64,000 bases of DNA. Source: Dendrophyllia cribrosa. Lineage: Eukaryota; Cnidaria; Anthozoa; Scleractinia; Dendrophylliidae. Made by a program: the position numbers and the translations under genes. The notes below the pieces were generated by a model. That model worked only from the letters and a program-made list of their open reading frames with translations. It was not told where the DNA came from and did no database searches. The stretch spans positions 3,071,283-3,135,282 of the forward strand of contig JAJLRJ010000002.1 of NCBI GenBank assembly GCA_024195265.1, read 5' to 3'. Of the stretch, positions 46,751 to 55,821 are shown piece by piece (position 1 is the stretch's first letter; every line of letters starts with the position of its first letter).

Positions 46751-47220
46751 GAGTTTTCTAAACTACTGATAACACAAAGAAACAGCCAATAAAATATTTC
46801 TTACAAAGTATAAGAACATTCAAAAATGTTATTTCCTTTACCTTAGCTTTACAATAATTCTTGAAAATTCTTAAAAAAGTCTGCCGAGTGTGAATTCTGA
46901 AGCAAGACATGCTCTCACTTTGTGATAAATATGGATAAATGGATCCTGTCATCATCAAAGGACGATTTAATCGCTTTCAGCTCTCTTGCCACCACTTACC
47001 AAGTGTAAAGAATACTCACCTTCAGAAGCGATCGAGGTTCGACAATATAAAATACTGTTTGAAAAAACGTTTTTAAATGTTATTTTAAAGTGCCAAAGTT
47101 TTTGAATAAGTTCCAAACGTTTCGGGCTTTGCCCTTCTTCAGTGGAAATATGTTCGTTGAGAAATACGCCACGACATCTAAAGTTTAAATGATTGTTTCT
47201 TGCATGCGCGCGCGCGACCT

Positions 47221-48090
47221 TCAGAAGAAACGAAAGTTAGTATTTAGGCCGTGCGGTTGACAGGTACCAAGTTGGAAAATAAGACGCATCTCCTGCCGTT
47301 TCCTTTGCTTGTTTCCGCCGCAGAGCTTGACGCCGCAAACCTGCACGTCATCCGCAGAGTGTCCATTGGAACTGAAGTGCTCTGCGACTGGAAAACCAGG
47401 TGCACTCTTGGTAATACTCCTGAGATGTTCGCCAAACCGTTCCCTAAGAGTGCGCCCAGTTTCGCCGATGTAAATGGCAGGGCAGCGACGGCAGGAGATG
47501 CAGTATATAAGGCCAGATGACAGACAGGTAAAGGACTCTTTGATGATGAAGGACCTTTTTGGAGCTAGTAGAGTAGTGTTATTTGAGATGTGGTTACAGG
47601 TACGGCAGCGGGGGTGTCGACAAGGAGCAGAACCTGCGGGCGAAGTAGCTTGATTTGTGTCGGACGTGTGGACCAAGACGTTTCGTAGGTTTTGATCTCG
47701 GCGATAAGCGATCATTGGTGGCTGAGGAAATATTTCCTTGGTTTCAGGGTCGTTCGATATGATGCTGAAGTTGTCGAGCAAAATCCGTTTGATTCTGTTG
47801 TTCAGAGGATGGTAAGTAAGAACCAAAGGAATCCTGCTCTCCTTTTCATCCGCCAAGGTGTTCCGTTTGAGGGCGTCGGTCTGTGTGACATGTCGGATTT
47901 CCTCAAGATCATGTTGGAGAGTGTGTGCATTGCAACCACGCCTTTCAAAGAAAGAGGCCATTTCGTGTGCTCTTGCTAGAAAGTCGGCGTCGTCAGAGCA
48001 GAGGCGTCGAAGGCGTAAGAGCTGACTGTGAGGTAGGCTTTCTTTGCAGTGTCGAGGATGTGATGACTGTCTGTCATCTGGCCTTATATA
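47221..48090 (-). pseudogene. Penelope-like reverse transcriptase C-terminus with GIY-YIG endonuclease
   Basis: The open frame ends at 47221. Genuine element sequence begins at about SSHPRHCKESLPHSQLLRLR (the end of the RT domain), followed by a linker with a cysteine cluster (PCRHPRCRTCNHI), then the GIY-YIG nuclease: GLIYCISCRRCPAIYIGETG with R-x3-RFGEH after it. The first 25 or so residues of the open frame come from reading the inverted arm backwards. The element is 5'-truncated: the RT palm is missing, so it cannot move itself. Confidence 0.82.
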
Positions 48091-48373
48091 CTGCATCTCC
48101 TGCCGTCGCTGCCCTGCCATTTACATCGGCGAAACTGGGCGCACTCTTAGGGAACGGTTTGGCGAACATCTCAGGAGTATTACCAAGAGTGCACCTGGTT
48201 TTCCAGTCGCAGAGCACTTCAGTTCCAATGGACACTCTGCGGATGACGTGCAGGTTTGCGGCGTCAAGCTCTGCGGCGGAAACAAGCAAAGGAAACGGCA
48301 GGAGATGCGTCTTATTTTCCAACTTGGTACCTGTCAACCGCACGGCCTAAATACTAACTTTCGTTTCTTCTGA
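48044..48373 (+). pseudogene. Second, inverted GIY-YIG fragment of the Penelope-like element
   Basis: 109-residue frame whose last 98 residues equal the C-terminus of the minus-strand copy (CLSSGLIYCISCRRCPAIYI onward). It is a mirror duplicate, truncated just before the GIY motif. Confidence 0.85.
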
Positions 48374-48450
48374 AGGTCGCGCGCGCGCATGCAAGAAACA
48401 ATCATTTAAACTTTAGATGTCGTGGCGTATTTCTCAACGAACATATTTCC

Positions 48451-48476
48451 ACTGAAGAAGGGCAAAGCCCGAAACG
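48451..48476 (+). ncRNA. Hammerhead-ribozyme-like core in the Penelope-like element
   Basis: CTGAAGA, a GGGC-AAA-GCCC stem-loop and GAAAC follow each other as in the hammerhead core (CUGANGA, stem II, GAAA). The same lies inverted at 47119-47142. Hammerhead motifs are known in Penelope-like elements. An extra A before stem II and an unclear stem III make activity doubtful. Confidence 0.35.
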
Positions 48477-49073
48477 TTTGGAACTTATTCAAAAACTTTG
48501 GCACTTTAAAATAACATTTAAAAACGTTTTTTCCTGAAATCCAAGTGCCACGCAGCCACCGAACTTATTTTTGTAGTATAAAATACTGTTTGCATGTGTT
48601 TAACGGAAAGGAATGACGCAAATAAAGGCACGCATCAGCATGACGCACGCAAAGAGTTGTGGTACAGCGTTTCCTAGGAAACGATTGCATCTTCAACTTG
48701 GCTCGCAAAGGATTGTGGTAAAAAAAAAGCGATTCCAGATATTTTCTTCCTTTCTGGATTATGAACTGCTGCTCCGCTCACTTCGTTCGCTGCGCAGCAA
48801 AAAGCGAGTACAGAAAAATTGGTAGCTTCAATCAACGCGTCTAGACTTAGAGTCTCATGCGCATGAATTGCTCTCATAGCCAGAAAACAAACTGATTACG
48901 AAAATGTAAACGATCTATAAATAACAAAGTTGCACTTTATAATAAGTTATTTCTCGGCTAGTTGTGATTGAACGTGATCCGGATGCGGATGACTAAAATC
49001 GAGGGCTGTTCGCTAGATCATAGACACAATGAAAAAAATACCTTCTAAAATTCGGCTTCGTTTATCGACTTAA

Positions 49074-49760
49074 GGTGGCCGAATACAGTTTTGAGGGACA
49101 ATAAATTTCCTTACGCGCGCGTGTCACGCAAGCAATACCGCGCGAGCAAACAACAATGAAGCTCTGATCTCGTGCACGCAGTTAGTAATGCGCGAGCAGC
49201 CGCGCGCGCAGATAAGTGAATGGCCGTGGTGTACGCAGTACTGCGCATGCTCGGAGATCGTACTAAACGTTTTTTGGTCGTGAATTTCTCGAAATCTAGC
49301 CGTACGACCTATGCTCAATTTTTGATATTTTTAAATATACATCAACATCGATCTGCAGACAATTTTTTTTCAAAATCTGTAACACAGATTTTAAAATATT
49401 TTTCGAAATTCCTATTTTTGATATTTTCGTTGATATGCGAAAAACTCTCTTACAGATTTTTGTTTTAACTTGTAAGAACGTTTATTTTTATCCAAAGTTT
49501 AAATGGTAAGATTTTGAGGTAGGGACGTACGGGTGATTTTTGAGTAAAACGTCCTCATAGAATTAGAACCCAGTCTTCTGACAACCACTCGGTCGCTTGT
49601 TTTTAAGCCACTTCTAACCAGAGGATGGTGAAATTACAAACACCCACTGTCTTGTACGATGGTTTTGACTTTGTAATTGTTGCTTGTTCCCACAAATGGT
49701 CACCTGTGATCGATATTATCGGAAGCATCTGGTGACCCCTATAAACTGTAGTAAGCCACC
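49074..49760. mobile_element. 687-bp TIR element with TTAA target
   Basis: Ends GGTGGCC and GCCACC with about 20 bp of weaker pairing. TTAA lies at 49070-49073 and 49761-49764. The inverted R1 copy near 52190-52220 has the same flanks joined by a single TTAA, i.e. the empty site. Confidence 0.8.
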
Positions 49761-50398
49761 TTAAACTGATATACTAAATCCCACACCGCAATTAAAAACT
49801 AATTGATCAAACGGTTGGGAAAGTTCAAAGTGCTTCGTAATGCTACCTGCCTTAAGCAAGAGAATGACGTGGCTAAATTAGATTATTTGTGTATCTCGTT
49901 GAGTGAACGTCTCCAATTGGAAGCACCTATTACCTAAGGTAAATTTTATTGCACATATTGCCTAGTAGACAAAAAGGGATAGGATGATCCAACTCTGTCC
50001 ATTTGAAGATATGTTTCGCTATTATAGTTTAACGATCGTTTATTATTGCTACGTTATTGATAATAGTTAAGCCAGTTAAATTTTTGTCGTAGTCATTTCA
50101 GTAATCAGCAGGATAGTCGCCAATTCTCGTGCAGTTGGACATTAAGGCGGGGGTAAACATGAATTTGAATGAAATATGAAGAGGTTTAAAGAAGGGACAG
50201 AAGAAAGAAAATGACTTTTGGAACACCAACAGACAGTTGATACCCACGTAAGAGCACCCCAGGTTGCTAGTGGACTAACTTGGTGTCCGCCTATTAATTA
50301 TTAACTACAAATTATATTTTTAAAACTTCACTAAAGCAAGAGAACGACGTGGCTAAATTAGATTGTTTGTGTATCTCGTTGAGTGAACGTCTCCAATT

Positions 50399-51353
50399 TC
50401 GGGGGTAGAAGCGGAATATTGACACTCAAAAAATTCCGTATTCCTCTGCTCTCCTGAGGTAAATATTCCCATTCCCTACTAATTTTTTGGGAGATATTCC
50501 TTATTCTTTTTAATTTTTGAAAGTGCCTTACTCGACTTACTCGTCCCGATACTCTCATACTTAGTCCGCAACCAACAAAGTAAATGTTTAACACGACACG
50601 AAAAATTGCGAATTGAACCTCAATTTTGCCATGTCCCGTGGTTTCAGGATCATGGTTCGGCGTTTGACTCAAGCAGACATCATAGTCCGTTTTCATTATG
50701 ATACTATCTGTCGTTAGAATTGATTTTTGAATTATTTTCGCAAGTATTGTTACCATGCTTCGACCATGTTGAACAAACTGTACACAAAAACGACACTGCA
50801 GATCATGCATAACCTGGTCTGACCTGAGCAAACCATTTGGCGAATTATTTTTTGTCCTTTTTAACCCAAAATAGTTCGGGAACAATTGTTATGGAATACA
50901 AAGAAAACCCTCAGCTAGTGAAGGTTAACAACTGAAATGGATCATCAAATGCTACTCTATTTCCATAAAAAAAATTCAGTTCACTGGACCCGGGTCACTG
51001 AACAAGACTGCTAAAACGCCCACAGTCACGTCAATAAAAGCAAAAAAAAGGTCGATCCTTTTTAACAGAAATTTCTGTTTCAACTGCAGTTGCAACATAG
51101 TTTTTCAAATATGAAAACGGGTTTAACTGGTGGAGTCAAATGATTTTCACTATGAGTTTTTAATAGAGTCATCACAAGCTAGAGGGTTGATTTTATTGAA
51201 CGCATTAGGGGTCCACATTCGCCTTGGAAATTCACACGTTTAAATAATTCCTTATTAGTTTTCACAATGGGAAATGGGAATGGGAATATTTACCTCAGGA
51301 GAGCAGAGGAATACGGAATTTTTTGAGTGTCAATATTCCGTATCTACCCCCGA
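50399..51353. mobile_element. TIR element, TCGGGGGTAGA ends
   Basis: Left TCGGGGGTAGAAGCGGAATA and right CTACCCCCGA are in inverse orientation, with arms of about 100 bp. The same end recurs at 53450-53482. The R1 target sequence interrupted at 50398 (TCCAATT) resumes at 53483 (TCCAATT), so a 7-bp duplication brackets 50399-53482. Other elements and R1 copies lie between. The 175-residue minus frame at 50358-50885 has no domain I recognise. Confidence 0.6.
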
Positions 51354-51488
51354 TATAAATAACAAAGTAGCCACTTATCAGCCACTTAAGTTTATATTTA
51401 TAGTCAGGTTCTAGGTATTATTTTTAGTCGATAAAAAAAGCCGAATTCTAGAAGAAATTTTTTCATTGTGTCTATGGTCTTGCGAATA

Positions 51489-51667
51489 CACCTTATTCAT
51501 AAATGGCAACCGATTCATGATTCTTTTATATTTATGTTAATTTGTCTCACTAGCCTCATTTTAGCGTGTAAATTCTTTTGAATTTTGCACATGCTAACGA
51601 GGCTTGTGAGGCTAATTAAAATAAATACAAAAGAATAATAAATCCGCCGCCATTTATGAATAAGGTG
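51489..51667. mobile_element. 179-bp palindromic MITE, TA target
   Basis: CACCTTATTCATAAATGGC faces GCCATTTATGAATAAGGTG, with TA at both borders. It interrupts an R1 copy. Confidence 0.75.
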
Positions 51668-52116
51668 TATAGCCCTCGAATTTAGTCGTCCGAATCCGGA
51701 TCACGTTACGTTTAATCACAACTAGCCGAGAAATAACTGATCATAAACTGCAACTTTGTTATTTATAGATCGTTTTTTTTTTCATTTTCGTGAGCAGTTT
51801 GTTTTCTGGCTATGAGAACAACCCCAGAGAAGGATGTTGCAGGGAATGCCAAATAAAAGTAATTAAGAAATTCTTGAAATACAGCTAAATTTTCTCTATA
51901 ATTACCGTTAGCGAAACATACATTCAAATGGACAGAGTAGGATCATTCTGTCGCTTTTTGTCTACTAGGTAATATGTCGATAAAATTCACCTTAGTTAGT
52001 TAATAGGTGCTTCCAATTGGAGACGTTCACTCAATGAGATACACAAATAATCTAATTTAACTCACGTCATTCTCTTGCTTAAGGCAGGTAGCATTACAAA
52101 GCACTTTGAACTTTCC

Positions 52117-52160
52117 AAACCGCGTCTTTCAATGACTAGTGTCATTGAAAGACGCGGTTT
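52117..52160. repeat. Perfect 20-bp-arm palindrome
   Basis: AAACCGCGTCTTTCAATGAC, TAGT, then the exact reverse complement. It replaces a plain segment in the matching place of the R1 copy at 49800. Confidence 0.9.
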
Positions 52161-52225
52161 GATAAATTAGTTTTTAATTGCGGTGTGGGATTTAAGTACT
52201 TTGATATTTTAAGTCGATAAACAAA

Positions 52226-52244
52226 TGGCCGTTTTTATACTAGA

Positions 52245-52275
<31 letters not shown>

Positions 52276-52300
52276 AACATTTGTAGTTCGTCCTGTTATG

Positions 52301-52342
<42 letters not shown>

Positions 52343-52593
52343 AGACGAACTATCTTTCGTAGTGCGTCGTTCAAGACGCATTTCGAAAGATAGTTCGTCT
52401 AGACGGATAATACGTCTTGTGCCCGTCTTTATACTAGAGACGCATAACCAGACGAACTACAAATGTTTACCCAAGTTCGTCCAGACAGATAATGCGTCTC
52501 TAGTTGTTCGTCCCGTCTTTACACTAGACGCATAACATGGCAGACGCATTATTCGTCTGGACGGATAATGCGTCTCTAGTATAAAAACGGCCA
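52226..52593. mobile_element. 368-bp nested-palindrome MITE
   Basis: TGGCCGTTTTTATACTAGAG faces its mirror at the right end. Inside are repeated GACGCATTATCCGTCTGGAC blocks in alternating orientation and a central palindrome at about 52321-52430. Target duplication ACAAA at 52221-52225 and 52594-52598; other R1 copies (near 49050 and 54385) show the uninterrupted site. Confidence 0.85.
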
Positions 52594-54256
52594 ACAAAGC
52601 CGAATTCTATTTTTTCATTATGGTTATGGTCTAGCGAACAGCCCTCGAATTTAGTAGACTCCACAACTAGCCGAGAAATAACTTAGAACAAACTGCAACT
52701 TTGTTATTTATAGATCGTTTTCATTTTCGTAAGCAGCTTGTTTTCTGGCTATGAGAGCAACCCCAGAGAAAGGATGTTGCAGGGAATGCCGCAAATAAAA
52801 GAAATTAATTAAGAAATTCTTGAAATACAGCTAAATTTTCTTTATTACTGTTTCTGTTCAGTTCAAAGATTCAAAAGACCACTGATTTGCATCCTCGCTT
52901 TAGAAAAGTCTTTTAACTGAGTGAAAAATACTTGTTTTGCTTTCGCACATGGACGCTCAGCTGCACGGCCAAAAATTTCAAAATTCTACATCTCCAAAAC
53001 AATGTTGCTGATATGAAGAACCTGTTGAGAGACTGATGCAGGATTCACATCTAGCGTGCTAATAATTAATCCCCCACAAATATTTGAAGAACGCGACGTT
53101 AAACGTCGGCTTGGTCCTAAAATCGGGGATCTGGCTTGTTCTGTATTATTGACTGCTCCGTGCAAGCGTTCGTGAAGCAGGCGGTGACGTGAAATCGCGT
53201 GCGTAGTACGCGCTCAGGAGTGCAACTAGAAACGGCGGTTGATGCGGAATGAATGTGATAAAAGATTGGTAAGTGATCCACGCTTAGCCACGAGCTCTAC
53301 TGCTTACCATCCCAACATAAGAGGATGCATTTTAGTAAATTTATATTAGAATATTTCCTATTCTCTATTTGTCATGCGCTTTATTGAAATATTCCGTATT
53401 CAGTATATTTTTCAGGCAAATATTCAATATTCCTCAGTTTTCATCCACGATATTCAATATTCAATATTCCGCTTCTACCCCCGATCCAATTGGAAGCACC
53501 TATTACCTAAGGCAAATTTTATTGCACATATTACCTACTGGTAGACAAAAAGAGACAAAATGATCTTACTCTGTCCATTTGAATATATGTTTCGCTATTT
53601 TAGTTTAACGATCGTTTATTATTGCTACGTTATTGATAAATATTTAAGCCGGTTAAGATTTTGTCGTAGACATTAAATTATTTCAGTAATCAGTAGGACT
53701 GTCGCCAATTCTCGTGCGGTTGGACGTTACCTCCGCTCCTCCGATTACATAACGCTGCAATGGCTTCATCAAACCATTCAAAATATGGATTTTGGATGAA
53801 CTATAAAAAGGTCAAGTTCGAATGTTGTCTTTTCTAAACAACTTATTTGACACGGCATATCTATCAACAGGTTCTTCATATCAGAAACATTTGCTTTGGA
53901 GATATAGCATTTTAAAATGTTTGGCCGTACAGCTGAGCATCTATGTGCGAAACTGGAACAAGTATTTTTCACTCAGTTGAAAGACTTTTCTAAAGCGAAA
54001 ATGCAAATCAGAGGTTTTTTTGAATCTTTGAACTGAACAACAGAAACAGTAATATTGAGAAAATTTAGCTGTACTTCAAGAATTTCTTAATTTCTTTTGT
54101 TTTGGCATTCCCTGCAACATCCTTTCTCCGGGGTTGCTCTCATAGCCAGAAAACAAACTGATTACGAAAATGAAAACGATCTATAAATAGCAAAGTTGCA
54201 GTTTATGATAAGTTATTTCTCGGCTAGTTGTTATTAAACGTGATCCGGATGCGGAC

Positions 54257-54335
54257 TAGTCTCCCACACGCACGCAGCCGTTATTTGTCTCGTTGCGCAA
54301 CGCTCCTCCCCAAATAACGGCTGCGTGGGAGACTA
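54257..54335. mobile_element. 79-bp miniature of the 20280-21190 element family
   Basis: TAGTCTCCCACACGCACGCA to GTGGGAGACTA, with the family's GCAGCCGTTATTTGTCTCGT. 9-bp target duplication GATGCGGAC/GATGCGAAC (54248-54256, 54336-54344, one difference). The R1 copy at 48975-49000 is the empty site. Confidence 0.82.
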
Positions 54336-54569
54336 GATGCGAACGACTAATTAAACACAATGAAAAAATACCTTCTAGAATTCGGCTTTGTTATCGACTA
54401 AAAATAATACTGAGCTTTTGCTGAGGATGAGTGATGACTGAATTATTTTTGAAATTGGGTACTCTCGTCGACTAGAACCTGACTATAAATATAAACTTAA
54501 GTGGCTGATAAGTGGCTACATTGTTATTTATAGTTAGATCATAACTCTTAAACAGAGGCTACTCCGTAT

Positions 54570-55291
54570 AATGCTATGATAAGACCATGCAGTTATAAAC
54601 TACGTAAGGTTATTTGGACCGGTTGTTGTGATAAAGAAAGCCTAGGAAGAGTTCTTAAACTCCAAAAGCGAGCAGCAAGAATGATCTTAGATGCCCACTC
54701 TCAGGAACCATCAGTTCCATTATTTAATCGCCTGAAATGGTTGCCGTTTTATGAAGACGCTAAAATAGCTAAATGCATCATAGCTTATAAACGAATACGG
54801 GGTGAAGTGCCCTCGTATCTAAATGAGCTACTTAAGTTAAATAGTAATTTCCACACTAGACGAACCAGATACTCAAAAATAACTTAAGATGTCCTCGCTT
54901 TAAACATCAGACTGAAGGAGGGAAAACGTTTACCACCACCTGTTGTCAATTATGGAATGCTTTATCTCTTTCTTTAAGACAAAGGGACACATTATATTAT
55001 TTTAAGCAGGCAATGTGGAATGAACTTTTTAATCAGCAACAGCTTCTTAATCATTTTATTGTTTAAATGTTAGTTTTTAGATTTCTTATTCTTAGAATGT
55101 AAAGTAATTAATTTAAGTTTTATTGTCTATTCAGGTTCGAACTTTTTAGTGCTATTTTTATTAATTATATCTAAATTCGTAAATTTTTATAGTTTTGTAA
55201 ATTAGAGTAGTTTTATAGAGGGCCACAAGTTTATTAGCTTTGCAATTTAGTAAATCATGAAAGACTTTACTTACTTACTTACTTACTTACT
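54570..55291 (+). pseudogene. 3' fragment of a non-LTR (LINE) retrotransposon
   Basis: 54576-54887 encodes the C-terminal part of a LINE reverse transcriptase (LKLQKRAARMILDA, LKWLPFYEDAKIAKCIIAYK). The last segment (FKHQTEGGKTF, then QLWNALS and a stop near 55066) is in the +1 frame, so a frameshift breaks it. The 3' end is a TTAC microsatellite (about 55267-55290). Likely CR1/Jockey-type, 5'-truncated. Confidence 0.75.
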
Positions 55292-55821
55292 ATTGTATTG
55301 TTCTACTCTGTGCCAGTCTGACCATGTTGTAGATATCGCTGGCTTCTGTTAAACACAGAGCGAGCCTATTAATACAGTTTTTAAGTCTATTTTTGCGCAC
55401 AGGAAACGATAACTTCAAACAGATAGGGATTATCGGGTGCGAACAGGAATGTGTGAAAACTAATTAAGATTTATTTAAACGTGCGAATTTCCAAAGCGAA
55501 TGTGGACCCCTAAATCGACCCTGTGGGTGGTGTTTCGTGTTCAAACTGGACGATCACCCATGATGCTTTTCGCAAGAACGCTTTACTTTTGATACACAGC
55601 AAATAACATATATGAAGCAGAAACCCTATTTTCGTGTTACAGCTGACCATTGCATTACGATAGTCAGATGATATGGTCTGATAAAGTGTGAATGATGATT
55701 CAGCATGGCTGTTCACGTGTGAATCCATTCATATTTACTATTTTATGGTTTGACTGCTTAATTAGAAAGCAGTTATGTTCGTGGTGTAATTCCATTGTCC
55801 CGAAATCTTCCTACAGTCGCC
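55292..55821. promoter_or_regulatory. Upstream region of the gulonolactone oxidase-like gene
   Basis: About 530 bp between the LINE tail and the start codon. It presumably holds the promoter; I see no clear TATA box. Confidence 0.35.

Larger units (their letters stand above)
47062..48576. mobile_element. Penelope-like element, inverted double copy in one insertion
   Basis: A 16-bp target duplication TATAAAATACTGTTTG (47046-47061, 48577-48592) encloses two facing copies of one element's 3' part. 47062-47527 (minus) and 48062-48533 (plus) are mirror images, with no difference in the stretches I compared. The minus copy continues a further 534 bp upstream (to 48061) and the plus copy has 43 bp more 3' tail. 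GIY-YIG endonuclease coding defines a Penelope-like element. Near-identity suggests a recent event. Confidence 0.85.
48840..54430. repeat. Array of direct and inverted copies of one older repeat (here R1), riddled with insertions
   Basis: R1 reads, in order: CATAGCCAGAAAACAAACTG, CTATAAATAACAAAGTTGCA, TCGGCTAGTTG, GTGATCCGGATGCGG, TTCGGCTTCGTTTATCGACT, CACACCGCAATTAAAAACTA, GTCTCCAATTGGAAGCACCT, TGTCCATTTGAA. Plus copies: 48860-50080 (split by the element at 49074-49760) and 50330-50398 joined to 53483-54400. Minus copies in tandem: about 51370-52860. No coding capacity recognised. Because copies are similar, each acts as an empty-site control for insertions in the others. Confidence 0.7.

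Noticed and set aside
50358..50885. 175-residue minus-strand open frame as a gene
   Set aside because: It spans the end of a TIR element and R1 flank, has no domain or coiled coil, and its last part is the inverted-repeat sequence itself.
55795..55821. Nine extra N-terminal residues for the oxidase
   Set aside because: This extension would have to start at TTG. The ATG at 55822 is the first normal start and fits family N-termini.
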